NCBI RefSeq assembly: GCF_000772955.1
Contig: NZ_JPVO01000053.1
Location: 1-64,000, forward strand
Direction of reading: 5' to 3'
Length of the DNA stretch: 64,000 bases
Origin: Ureibacillus sinduriensis BLB-1 = JCM 15800
GTDB taxonomy: Bacteria; Bacillota; Bacilli; Bacillales_A; Planococcaceae
How positions within the stretch are numbered: position 1 is the first letter of the stretch; the number at the start of each line of letters is the position of its first letter. A program made the translations under genes and the position numbers. The notes below the pieces were generated by a model, which did no database searches, was not told where the DNA came from, and was given only the letters and a program-made list of their open reading frames with translations. This document shows positions 44,971 through 53,528 of the stretch, piece after piece.

Positions 44971-45549
44971 ATGAGAGGAAGAATTATAAAAGAAAGTATA
45001 GATCTTTTCGACAAGAAGGGTTTCAGTAAAACTTCCATACAAGATATTGTTGATACAATTGGAGTGACGAAGGGTACCTTCTATTATTACTTCAAAAGCA
45101 AACAGGAATTATTGAGGGATATACACTTAAATTATATTAAGGAACTTCTGAAAGAACAAGAAGTCATTCTAAATGATGAATATATTAGCTGTAAGGAGAA
45201 GCTGAATAGGCTAATATACTTAATTATCAAGAATATAAAAGTTCATGGGAAAAGTGCAAGGGTATTTAATAGAGAGGTTCGCCATCTGGACCAAGAGCAA
45301 GTAAAGTCAGTGAATGTTTATAGAAAGGAATTTCGCCTCAATTTGCAAAAATTGATCGTTGAGGGGAAAGAAAAAGGGGAATTCAGGGAAAATCTAAAAA
45401 ATGATATCGTTATTTTTGGAATTTTAGGCATGGTTAACCGTTCTTACAATTGGTATAATCCGGAAGGTGAAGTGTCGGAAGAAGAACTTGTCAATATTTA
45501 TATGGATTTGATTTTAAATGGAATAAAATTAGATGCAAATCGTACATGA
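44971..45549 (+). CDS. TetR-family transcriptional regulator
   Basis: About 192 residues with an N-terminal helix-turn-helix (FSKTSIQDIVDTIGVTKGTF, YYYFKSKQELL) and an all-helical ligand domain. ATG at 44971 follows GAAGGGA; a GTG at 44941 would add ten residues with weak ribosome-binding support. It is the last gene of the catabolic island and probably represses it through the palindromes at 30272-30316, with an acyl-CoA as likely inducer by analogy to FadR/PaaR-type regulators. Confidence 0.88.
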   Translation: MRGRIIKESIDLFDKKGFSKTSIQDIVDTIGVTKGTFYYYFKSKQELLRDIHLNYIKELLKEQEVILNDEYISCKEKLNRLIYLIIKNIKVHGKSARVFNREVRHLDQEQVKSVNVYRKEFRLNLQKLIVEGKEKGEFRENLKNDIVIFGILGMVNRSYNWYNPEGEVSEEELVNIYMDLILNGIKLDANRT

Positions 45550-45596
45550 TATAGTTGAACAAAGAAATTCTTACTAACAATTGCGACAGGTGATAC

Positions 45597-46061
45597 ATGA
45601 AAATTATACAAAGGAACTTTCAATTTATAGAACCATTACTACCATTAGAATCCATACAAAGTATAATCGTTCATCATACTTCGAGGGAGCATATGTCGGC
45701 GGAAGAATGTCATGAATTCCATCAAAAAGAACGCGGTTGGAGCGGGATAGGCTATAACTATTTCATAGAAAAAAATGGATCCATTATTGAAGGAAGAGGG
45801 CAACATGTGGGCGCACATGCCTATGGATATAATCGAACTTCCATTGGTATCTGTATGACAGGCGACTTTGATAAAGAAATACCTACAACTGAACAATGGT
45901 CATCCCTATTTTGGCTAAGCAGCTTTATGTTGAAACTATACCATTTACAACCTGATCGGGTGTTGGGGCACCGTGAACTTGAAGGAGTCCAAAAAAGCTG
46001 TCCGGGCAGGTTGATTGAAATGGATGAGGTGAGAAAGCAATTGATGGAATATATGCAATAG
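45597..46061 (+). CDS. N-acetylmuramoyl-L-alanine amidase (amidase_2/PGRP)
   Basis: A 154-residue single-domain zinc amidase: IIVHHTSREHM (first zinc His), GWSGIGYNYFIEKNGSIIEG, ALGIC-like SIGICMTGDFD and the zinc ligands in VLGHRELEGVQKSCPGR. No signal peptide or wall-binding module is visible. It may depend on holin-like export or act on recycled muropeptides. The start overlaps no gene; a terminator follows 5 bp after the stop. Confidence 0.88.
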   Translation: MKIIQRNFQFIEPLLPLESIQSIIVHHTSREHMSAEECHEFHQKERGWSGIGYNYFIEKNGSIIEGRGQHVGAHAYGYNRTSIGICMTGDFDKEIPTTEQWSSLFWLSSFMLKLYHLQPDRVLGHRELEGVQKSCPGRLIEMDEVRKQLMEYMQ

Positions 46062-46066
46062 TAGAG

Positions 46067-46097
46067 CTCGTCAGTTAATAACTGGCGAGGTTTTTTT
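46067..46097 (+). terminator. Terminator of the amidase gene
   Basis: CTCGTCAGTT pairs with AACTGGCGAG around a 3-nt loop, followed by seven T. Confidence 0.9.
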
Positions 46098-46316
46098 ATG
46101 TAGTGGCATAACTGATAATTATAATGGTTGGTAGATATTTAATATTGATTATGTAGTTCATCTCTTGGTGATATGGAAAGATGATTTAAATTTGAAAAAG
46201 CTGAAGTATTTTAGTTTCTTTTTGTAGAAATTAAAGGAATAGCGAAGAATTTTATAGAAATATGTAGTATATGGAAGTTGAGCGATATCCAGAAAAATAT
46301 TAAAGGGGCTTATAGT

Positions 46317-46427
46317 GTGAAGAAACGAAATCTTATTGCATTTATCCTTTTCTTCCTCCTGCTATTGGTTGGTTACTTTTATGCACGAAATCCGATATTG
46401 GGAGAAGTGGCTTTGTTAGCTTTCTAG
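46317..46427 (+). CDS. Single-pass membrane miniprotein, 36 residues
   Basis: GTG at 46317, preceded by AAAGGGG, opens a frame that starts MKKRNLIAFILFFLLLLVGY. It continues through a short polar turn to a hydrophobic end. The layout (two or three basic residues, then one membrane helix) is typical of membrane miniproteins. The ribosome-binding site and composition argue for a real gene; no family is recognised. Confidence 0.5.
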   Translation: MKKRNLIAFILFFLLLLVGYFYARNPILGEVALLAF

Positions 46428-46553
46428 AGTCGTTTTTATTCTTTGAGCTGATTGTTTGTCTTTACTGAATTATTTGTCTTCAATTGATTAATTTACGAAT
46501 AATATCTCCAAAAGCTCACATAATAATTCCAAATTATGATGGAGGTTATTTCA

Positions 46554-46895
46554 GTGAAAAAATTATGGTATGTACCGTTCGTATTAATGCTCATGCTATC
46601 ATTAGTCGGATGTAATACAGACAATACATCAGACAATACATCGGAAACAAGTGATAATGTTAACGAAACAACGGAGGTTATTGAGGAAGACTTGGAAGAA
46701 GTTCAAGAGAAGTCGTTAAGACAAGACGATAATGCCAATAATAACAATTCAACGTCCGACCCTCAAATGCAAGATGAAACAGAAGGAAATACAGGAGATA
46801 ATTCCGAGCAACAACCACCCGTCACGAATGATGTCGGAGGTCAAGGTATTACTGACGAAGGTCAAAATAATGATGCAAATAATGAAGCAGACTAA
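46554..46895 (+). CDS. Small acidic low-complexity lipoprotein
   Basis: From GTG 46554 (GGAGG 8 bp upstream) the 113-residue product begins with a lipoprotein signal ending LSLVGC. After the Cys it is almost entirely Asn, Thr, Asp, Glu, Gln and Ser (NTDNTSDNTSE and similar), predicted disordered. It would be displayed on the outer membrane face. Function unknown; a linker-like surface spacer is possible. Terminator directly downstream. Confidence 0.7.
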   Translation: MKKLWYVPFVLMLMLSLVGCNTDNTSDNTSETSDNVNETTEVIEEDLEEVQEKSLRQDDNANNNNSTSDPQMQDETEGNTGDNSEQQPPVTNDVGGQGITDEGQNNDANNEAD

Positions 46896-46908
46896 ACTTT
46901 TATACATT

Positions 46909-46933
46909 CGGCCCTTTGTGGCCGTTTTTTTTT
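46909..46933 (+). terminator. Terminator of the acidic lipoprotein gene
   Basis: CGGCC/GGCCG stem with a 6-nt loop followed by a run of nine or more T. Confidence 0.9.
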
Positions 46934-47120
46934 TGCAATTAATTCTCCGAATGAACATTTTTTTAATAAAACTTGGCTTTTTCATTAAAATTTTGGATTA
47001 AAAAGTATTAAAAAGAAAATTTGATACAAAATAGAGATGAACTATATTTTTTTATTACTTTTCCAAAAGTAAATAGAATGGTTTAAATTTCAAAGTTAAA
47101 TTAAATTAGGAGGTATCTTC

Positions 47121-47900
47121 ATGGCAGATCAAGATAAAAAAGATCCACTATTGGAAAAACGTACATCCAGACGCTCGTTTCTGAAAAATTCCGGTTTAAC
47201 AGTCGGGGGGTTAATTGTCGGTGGTGCGGTTGGAACATTAATCGGCAGAGAAACAAATGAGACGACAACAACGGTAGATCCCAAGAAAGCACCAACTCCC
47301 CAAGGAGATGGGAAGGCCAATCCGAATGCTGCACTTATGTTCTTTACACCGAATCAATTCGACATTGCCAATGCAGCGGTTGAAAGAATTTTCCCGGCCG
47401 ACGATAACGGTCCAGGTGCACAAGAATTGTTGGTTGCATACTTTATCGACCATCAGCTAGCCAGCGGATGGGGAATGAATGCAAAAGAATATATGTCGGG
47501 CCCATTCTACCCGGGTGAAGAAACACAAGGTTACCAAGGAAGCTTAAATCGACAAGAAATATTCACGGTTGGACTTCAAGCGATTGAAAACCATAGCAAG
47601 GAAAAATATGAAAAGTCTTTCGTTGAACTATCCGGTGAAGAGCAAGATGCGGTATTAACCGACTTCCAAGACGGCAATGTTGAGATGAAAGGTGTTTCTT
47701 CAAATTACTTCTTTAACTTACTTCGTTCCACAACAATTGAAGGCGTATATGCTGATCCGTTATATGGCGGCAATGCAAATATGGCTGGATGGGAATTGAA
47801 AAAATACCCTGGTCACCAAATGAGTTACTTTAATATGATCGAACAAGAGGAATTTGAGGTAATTGAACCAAAATCTTTATCCTCACAACACAATCATTGA
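47121..47900 (+). CDS. Gluconate 2-dehydrogenase subunit 3-family protein (Tat-exported)
   Basis: A 259-residue protein with a twin-arginine signal (TSRRSFLKN followed by GLTVGGLIVGGAVGTL) and the gluconate_2-dehydrog subunit 3 domain (FTPNQFDIANAAVERIFPAD...GGNANMAGWELKKYPG). In characterised complexes this small subunit escorts the FAD-containing catalytic subunit through the Tat pathway. The catalytic partner is the next gene, 31 bp downstream. Ends in a His-containing tail. Confidence 0.9.
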   Translation: MADQDKKDPLLEKRTSRRSFLKNSGLTVGGLIVGGAVGTLIGRETNETTTTVDPKKAPTPQGDGKANPNAALMFFTPNQFDIANAAVERIFPADDNGPGAQELLVAYFIDHQLASGWGMNAKEYMSGPFYPGEETQGYQGSLNRQEIFTVGLQAIENHSKEKYEKSFVELSGEEQDAVLTDFQDGNVEMKGVSSNYFFNLLRSTTIEGVYADPLYGGNANMAGWELKKYPGHQMSYFNMIEQEEFEVIEPKSLSSQHNH

Positions 47901-47931
47901 TTGAATTGAACAATACAGGAGTGATATAAAA

Positions 47932-49647
47932 ATGGCTACGACATTACCTAAAACGGATGTTGTGTTGATTGGTGTCGGTTGGACAGGCGGTATTTTGGCT
48001 GCGGAGCTAACGAAAAAAGGGTATCAAGTAGTAGGACTTGAACGTGGGAGAGGTCGCTCAACATCCGATTTCATCATGGTGCATGACGAGCTTCGTTATG
48101 CCCTGCGTTATGATTTGATGCAGGATTTATCCAAGGAAACGATTACATTCAGAAACAACGATAAAATGCGTGCACTTCCGATGCGCCAATATGGTTCATT
48201 CTTATTAGGGACCGATCTAGGTGGTTCGGGTGTCCATTGGAATGGACAAACTTGGCGATTTTTACCGTATGACTTCCAAATAAGAACCATGACGGAAGAA
48301 CGCTACGGGAAAGATAAAATTCCGGAGGATATGATGCTGCAGGACTGGGGTATCACTTACGATGAACTGGAACCTTACTTTGATCAATTCGACCAAATGG
48401 CGGGTATTTCAGGCGAAGAAAATCCACATGGCGGAAAACGTTCAAATCCATATCCAACGGGACCGATGAAACATACGCCCGTAATGACCCTATTCAAGGA
48501 AGCTTGCGAGAACTTGGGGTATAAACCATTTACACAACCATCCGCCAATCTATCAGAAAGCTATACAAACCCTGATGGGATTGCACGTGCGGCATGTCAA
48601 TATTGTGGGTTCTGCGAACGTTTCGGTTGTGAATACGGGGCAAAAGCCGATCCGACAGTGACGGTTCTTCCAGTAGCGGAAAGTACAGGAAAGTTCGATT
48701 TACGTACCCATGCAAATGTTGTAGAAATTCTGCATGAAGGGAACCGAGCGACCGGTGTTCGATTTATTGATGTGCAATCTGGTGAAGAGTTCATTCAACC
48801 AGCTGAAGTAGTGGCTGTGACAAGTTATGTATTGAACAACGTTCGATTGCTGCTTCAATCAGGCATAGGGAAACCATATGATCCAAAAACCGGTACAGGT
48901 GTCATCGGTAAAAATTATGCATACCAGAATATGTGTGCCTCCACTACAGGTTTCTTTGAGGAACGCGAATTTAACGTTTACGCAGGTGCAGGTTCACTTG
49001 GTATGTGTGTGGACGAATTCAACGGCGACAATTTCGATCATTCGAATTTGAATTTCCTTCATGGAGCCAATATCTTCTTAGGGCAACTTGGGAAACGACC
49101 AATTCAAAATAATGCTGTAAAGCCTGATACTCCAAGCTGGGGTGCGAAATTTAAGGAAGAATCGATTAAATACCATAACCGTTCGATTTCATTTAACGCA
49201 CAAGGAGCTTCAATGCCATTCCGTTATCATTATTTGGATTTAGATCCAACTTATAAAGACGCATTTGGAAATCCTCTATTGCGCATGACATATGACTTTA
49301 AAGAACAAGATAACGAAATGTCCAAATTCATGGCGAGCAAAACCGAAGAAATAATGAAGGAAATGGGGGCTTCTGAAATTATCGTAATGAAGGAAAAAGG
49401 ACCTTATAATATTGTCCCTTATCAATCCACACATAATACGGGTGGCGTAATTATGGGGGACGATCCTTCAACAAGTGCACTTAACAGTTATTTGCAAATG
49501 TGGGATTTTGAAAATATATTCGTCCCAGGTGCTAGTGCCTTCCCACATAACTCGGGATATAATCCAACAGGAACAGTCGGGGCATTATCTTACCGTGCTG
49601 CAGAGGGTATCGACCTATATCTCAAAAATGGTGGTTCTTTAGTATAA
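47932..49647 (+). CDS. GMC-family FAD dehydrogenase, catalytic subunit
   Basis: A 571-residue GMC oxidoreductase: N-terminal FAD site VLIGVGWTGGILAAELTKKG, a GGSGVHWNGQTWR loop and a C-terminal catalytic block STHNTGGVIMGDD...PHNSGYNPTGTVGALSYRA. A Cys cluster (C222, C225, C228, C233) recalls the 3Fe-4S-binding Cys of bacterial FAD-glucose dehydrogenase alpha subunits. It has no signal peptide and is probably co-exported with the Tat subunit upstream. It oxidises a sugar or polyol at the membrane surface; the sugar is unknown. No cytochrome c subunit gene follows. Confidence 0.9.
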   Translation: MATTLPKTDVVLIGVGWTGGILAAELTKKGYQVVGLERGRGRSTSDFIMVHDELRYALRYDLMQDLSKETITFRNNDKMRALPMRQYGSFLLGTDLGGSGVHWNGQTWRFLPYDFQIRTMTEERYGKDKIPEDMMLQDWGITYDELEPYFDQFDQMAGISGEENPHGGKRSNPYPTGPMKHTPVMTLFKEACENLGYKPFTQPSANLSESYTNPDGIARAACQYCGFCERFGCEYGAKADPTVTVLPVAESTGKFDLRTHANVVEILHEGNRATGVRFIDVQSGEEFIQPAEVVAVTSYVLNNVRLLLQSGIGKPYDPKTGTGVIGKNYAYQNMCASTTGFFEEREFNVYAGAGSLGMCVDEFNGDNFDHSNLNFLHGANIFLGQLGKRPIQNNAVKPDTPSWGAKFKEESIKYHNRSISFNAQGASMPFRYHYLDLDPTYKDAFGNPLLRMTYDFKEQDNEMSKFMASKTEEIMKEMGASEIIVMKEKGPYNIVPYQSTHNTGGVIMGDDPSTSALNSYLQMWDFENIFVPGASAFPHNSGYNPTGTVGALSYRAAEGIDLYLKNGGSLV

Positions 49648-49684
49648 ACTATCCTGTACTAACTCCACAATAAACGAACATAAA

Positions 49685-49718
49685 AAGAGAATGTGATCAC
49701 CTAAGAAAACATTCTCTT
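49685..49718. terminator. Bidirectional terminator between the GMC gene and pabB
   Basis: AAGAGAATGT pairs with ACATTCTCTT around a 14-nt loop, between convergent genes. Confidence 0.8.
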
Positions 49719-49726
49719 CTTACATA

Positions 49727-51466
49727 TTAAATCAGTTCTACCTTGACCCATCTCCGTATACTATTGATGAACCAAATTTTTGAACATCGTGCTAAATCGG
49801 ATAAAGTTATCACTTTTTCTTGAATGGTCTTTTCCTTCAGTAGATGTTCACGAAAAGTTCCACCAAGAAGCCCACAGTGAACAGGTGGGGTGTAAAGCGT
49901 TCCATCGATTTCCACAACGACATTGCCGTTCGTAAATTCAGTAAGCTCTTCGTCTTCATTCCATAAAAGCACATCAAAAACCTCGGCTTGCATGAATCTG
50001 TTATAGACATCGCGATGAGTGGTCTTGTGGTAATAGTACACATTCTTTCTGCTGATTGGGCTCTTTGCCAACTTAACAACTTTATGATCAGCAGGGACAA
50101 TAATTGGTTGCGATTCGATTGTGATTTGACCCGATTGAGCCATAAGCAAGCGGATTTTAAAATTACCTTCAGGATATTTATTTGTAAAACTATCGAGTTT
50201 GTTCTCCACCTCATGGCGATTGAATGAAAAACCAAAGAAGTTGGAGGAATTCTCCAATCGATTAAGATGCTCTTCCAACAAATAAATTTCTCCATCGGTT
50301 AGAAGCATGCTTTCGAGTATATCAAAACTAGGTTTCTCTTGGTCAAGCAAACTTGCTTTAGTCAAAACTTCCTCATACTCCCCTGAAGCGGTCGAATCCC
50401 ATGTGATGCCACCGCCAACACCATATGTTGCTGATCCAGTCTTTTGGTTGATGACCACTGTCCGGATAGGGACATTGAAGATTGCTTCTTGTGTCGGTGA
50501 AATATAGCCAATCGCACCACAATATACATCTCTTGCTGTTGTTTCTAGTTGTGAAATAATTTCCATTGTACTAATTTTCGGCGCCCCAGTAATGGAACCA
50601 CAAGGAAAAAGGGCTTTAAACAAGTCGAAAAAGGTAGTGTTTGGCTTCACATTCGCGGTGATGGTTGAAGTCATTTGGTGAACAGTAGGGTAATGTTCAA
50701 TTTCAAAGAGCCTAGGTACTTGGACGGACCCTTGTTCAGCAATCATGCTTAAATCATTTCGCAATAAATCCACAATCATCACATTTTCAGCACGGTTCTT
50801 TGTGGATTCGTAGAGCCATTTCGCATTCTCTTTATCTTCTGCCGCCGTTTTGCCGCGAGCAATTGTCCCTTTCATCGGACGGGTTGTAATTTGTCGATCC
50901 TTTAAATGAAAGAAAAGTTCAGGAGATGCAGATAAAATACTAAATTCACCTGTATTGATATATGCACAATAATTTGAAGACTGGGCATGTTTCAACTTAT
51001 TGAAAAAGGCGATGTCATCTCCGTCAAAGTGTGAATCAAGTCGGATTGTATAATTTGTTTGATATGTATCCCCATCTTCAATCAAGGTTCTAATGGATGC
51101 TATAGCGCTGTCGTATTGTTCCCTTGAAATATTTGGTGTCCATTTTGAGTTTGTATAGTGACCTTGGGTATCGAGACTTTGATGAACAGGTTCCGAAAAA
51201 ATCCCAAACCATAATAATGGCATATTCGGTTTTTGATTGACTCGGAAGGCTTTATCAAAAGCAGGGGCACTTTCATAGGATACATACCCAGCTGCATAAT
51301 ACCCTTGTTCGACGGCTTCCTGTATCAATTGAAAGCTTGGGTGAATTTCATCTATTGTATGTGCAACAATTATCTTTAAAGGGTTAGTGAATGTTATCGG
51401 TTGCACTTCACCTTCGGAAGTAGCAAATTCGAATGATAATAGTGCTTTATTAGAATCTATTTTCAT
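49727..51466 (-). CDS. pabB: Aminodeoxychorismate synthase I fused to aminodeoxychorismate lyase
   Basis: A 579-residue bifunctional protein. Residues about 1-370 are the chorismate-binding PabB domain (TRPMKGTIARGKTAAEDKEN, GSITGAPKISTMEIISQLE, YCGAIGYISP, GGGITWDS). Residues about 385-579 are a fold-type-IV PLP domain of PabC type (LLTDGEIYLLEEHLNRLE, GLLGGTFREHLL). Together with PabA it converts chorismate to 4-aminobenzoate for folate. Fused PabB-PabC proteins are known in several bacteria. The start overlaps the end of pabA by 4 bp. Confidence 0.92.
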   Translation of the reverse strand: MKIDSNKALLSFEFATSEGEVQPITFTNPLKIIVAHTIDEIHPSFQLIQEAVEQGYYAAGYVSYESAPAFDKAFRVNQKPNMPLLWFGIFSEPVHQSLDTQGHYTNSKWTPNISREQYDSAIASIRTLIEDGDTYQTNYTIRLDSHFDGDDIAFFNKLKHAQSSNYCAYINTGEFSILSASPELFFHLKDRQITTRPMKGTIARGKTAAEDKENAKWLYESTKNRAENVMIVDLLRNDLSMIAEQGSVQVPRLFEIEHYPTVHQMTSTITANVKPNTTFFDLFKALFPCGSITGAPKISTMEIISQLETTARDVYCGAIGYISPTQEAIFNVPIRTVVINQKTGSATYGVGGGITWDSTASGEYEEVLTKASLLDQEKPSFDILESMLLTDGEIYLLEEHLNRLENSSNFFGFSFNRHEVENKLDSFTNKYPEGNFKIRLLMAQSGQITIESQPIIVPADHKVVKLAKSPISRKNVYYYHKTTHRDVYNRFMQAEVFDVLLWNEDEELTEFTNGNVVVEIDGTLYTPPVHCGLLGGTFREHLLKEKTIQEKVITLSDLARCSKIWFINSIRRWVKVELI

Positions 51467-52053
51467 GATGGTATCCTTATCCTACTTTTGCTATTAGTAA
51501 AGAAGTTTTGAATCATTTGAAGTCCGTTATCCGTCAGTATAGCTTCAGGATGAAATTGTACACCTTCAATAGGAAATTGTTTGTGTCGAATGGCCATTAC
51601 CTCTCCACTCTCCGTTTTGGCGCTAATTTCCAAACAGCTTGGTAGTGTCGATTCGTCCACTATCAATGAGTGATAACGTGTAACCTGTGCAGGGTTAGGA
51701 ATGTTTCTGAAAATATGCCTTCCATCATGAAAGATTTCATCGACTTTTCCATGCATCGGTTTACTTGCTTTATGTACCTTCCCGCCAAATGCCTGTGCAA
51801 TAATCTGGTGTCCAAGACATACTCCTAGAATGGGGATTTCTTGATGAAATTCTTTAACTATACTTAAACAGACTCCAGCAGTATCCGGATTTCCAGGTCC
51901 AGGCGATAGAAGTATAGAACCAGGCTGCATGTCTCTTATGTTTTGCAAGCTGACCTCGTCATTCCGAACTACTACGACTTCCTCACCAACTGATTGAATA
52001 TACTGCACTAGATTAAAGGTAAATGAATCATAATTATCAATGACTAGTATCAA
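51463..52053 (-). CDS. pabA: Aminodeoxychorismate/anthranilate synthase glutamine amidotransferase
   Basis: A 196-residue class I glutamine amidotransferase with ILVIDNYDSFTFNLVQY, the nucleophilic Cys in GVCLGHQ and the His-Glu pair in GVQFHPEAILT. It supplies ammonia to PabB and, in Bacillus, often also to anthranilate synthase (amphibolic TrpG). The start is set at TTG 52053, 9 bp after AAAGGAAG; this restores the standard PabA N-terminus, whereas the longer frame adds about 32 unrelated residues. Confidence 0.92.
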   Translation of the reverse strand: MILVIDNYDSFTFNLVQYIQSVGEEVVVVRNDEVSLQNIRDMQPGSILLSPGPGNPDTAGVCLSIVKEFHQEIPILGVCLGHQIIAQAFGGKVHKASKPMHGKVDEIFHDGRHIFRNIPNPAQVTRYHSLIVDESTLPSCLEISAKTESGEVMAIRHKQFPIEGVQFHPEAILTDNGLQMIQNFFTNSKSRIRIPS

Positions 52054-52165
52054 TTTAATAGTCTTCCTTTCCAGGTGAGTAATATGATTCATTATAGAAG
52101 AAACTGCACGGAAATGCGAAGAATTTGAGGAGAAGATAGAAAAAATCAATGGAATTCATAATCAA

Positions 52166-52188
52166 AACCCCGATATGGAATCGAGGTT
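52166..52188 (-). terminator. Terminator of the 69-residue gene
   Basis: On the minus strand AACCTCGAT pairs with ATCGGGGTT around a 5-nt loop, followed by TTTTG. Confidence 0.75.
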
Positions 52189-52194
52189 CTGGTA

Positions 52195-52404
52195 TTAATT
52201 ATTATCTTTGATTAGTTTTTCAACTTTTTTAACTATGTTGCTGTTCTTGATCTTTTCCATAAGGGGGTTTTTCTCTTCACCATATTCTTCGTTCGATTTC
52301 GCCGTATTTTGGAAAGAGGCCTTTGATTTTGTAGCACTGCTTTGGCTTTGCAATCCACGATCATCAAAATTTGAGTATTCATCAAAATCTTTATTCTGGC
52401 TCAT
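52195..52404 (-). CDS. Small hydrophilic protein
   Basis: ATG 52404 with AAAGGAGATG upstream gives 69 residues, Ser/Lys/Asn/Glu-rich, with an amphipathic Lys-rich end (MEKIKNSNIVKKVEKLIKDN) and no membrane segment. Own terminator. No family recognised; a stress- or spore-associated small protein is possible. Confidence 0.65.
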   Translation of the reverse strand: MSQNKDFDEYSNFDDRGLQSQSSATKSKASFQNTAKSNEEYGEEKNPLMEKIKNSNIVKKVEKLIKDNN

Positions 52405-52535
52405 AATTTCATCTCCTTTCATTCTTAATATGCGAATTTTTTGTGTAGATTATGTAAACAATATTCCAAATAGTTGCTCCTGATTAGATAATATTAGATA
52501 ATGAAAAAATTAAGAATGACTAGGGGTGTCATAGT

Positions 52536-53441
52536 ATGCAAACGGAGACAGCGAGGAAAGAAAATCAACAAAAAGGATCGCGAATGGAAAATAGAGCAAG
52601 ATTATTGGTAAAGTGTCCGGATAAACCTGGGATCGTCTCGGTACTATCAAGCTTTTTGCTGAAATACAACGCAAATATTATCGAGTCCAGCCAGTACTCG
52701 AGTGATCCGGAAAAGGGGACTTTCTTTATTCGTCTAGAGTACTATTGCGACGATCTTCAAGCTAAAGCAGAAGAGATGGAGCAGGAGTTTGTACATATCG
52801 CCGATAATTATGAGATGACTTATCAGTTTTATTATTTAAATAATAGACAACGTTCGGCCATATATGTGTCCAAAGAATTACATTGTTTATTGGAGTTGCT
52901 TTGGGAGTGGCAAAATGGAGATTTACAGACGGATATCGCCGTTGTCATCAGTAATCATGAGGATGCTCGCTCGATTGTAGAGTCCTATGGCATCCCGTTT
53001 GTCTACTTGCCTGCGAATAAAGAAATTCGCAAAGAAGTGGAGGCACAGCAGATCGCTTTGATGGAACAGTACAATGTGGATTTGCTGATTTTGGCACGTT
53101 ATATGCAAATTTTAACACCTGATTTCGTCAATCATTTTGAAAATCGGATTATTAACATTCATCATTCATTCTTGCCAGCCTTTATAGGTGCAAATCCATA
53201 TGACCGTGCATATAAAAGAGGGGTAAAGTTAATTGGGGCTACTTCCCATTACGTGACGAATGACCTGGATGAAGGGCCGATTATCGAACAAGATGTGGAG
53301 CGAGTAGATCATCGGGACGATGTTGCGACATTAAAGAAGATTGGCGGAAAAATTGAACGCCGTGTGTTGGCAAAAGCCGTCAAGTGGCATCTTGAAAATC
53401 GTATCCTTGTGGAAGGCAATAAAACAATCGTATTCCATTGA
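52536..53441 (+). CDS. purU: Formyltetrahydrofolate deformylase
   Basis: A 301-residue protein: N-terminal ACT domain (about 20-100; RLLVKCPDKPGIVSVLSSFL, NIIESSQYSSDPEKG) and C-terminal formyltransferase-fold hydrolase (about 105-295; ILARYMQILTPDFVNHFE, NIHHSFLPAFIGANPYDRAY, ATSHYVTNDLDEGPIIEQ). It hydrolyses 10-formyl-THF to formate and THF, balancing one-carbon pools for purine synthesis. The ATG at 52536 gives the N-terminal extension usual for Bacillus homologues; an ATG at 52584 is also possible. It is divergent from pabA/pabB, another folate-linked unit. Confidence 0.93.
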   Translation: MQTETARKENQQKGSRMENRARLLVKCPDKPGIVSVLSSFLLKYNANIIESSQYSSDPEKGTFFIRLEYYCDDLQAKAEEMEQEFVHIADNYEMTYQFYYLNNRQRSAIYVSKELHCLLELLWEWQNGDLQTDIAVVISNHEDARSIVESYGIPFVYLPANKEIRKEVEAQQIALMEQYNVDLLILARYMQILTPDFVNHFENRIINIHHSFLPAFIGANPYDRAYKRGVKLIGATSHYVTNDLDEGPIIEQDVERVDHRDDVATLKKIGGKIERRVLAKAVKWHLENRILVEGNKTIVFH

Positions 53442-53458
53442 TAATCAAAAGAGGTGAA

Positions 53459-53488
53459 AAGCTGGAATCCATCGCGGACTTCCAGCTT
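53459..53488 (+). terminator. Terminator of purU
   Basis: AAGCTGGAA pairs with TTCCAGCTT around a 12-nt loop, followed by CTTTAAT. Confidence 0.75.
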
Positions 53489-53528
53489 CTTTAATAGAAA
53501 AGATAATGGATGCATAGCATCATTTACG

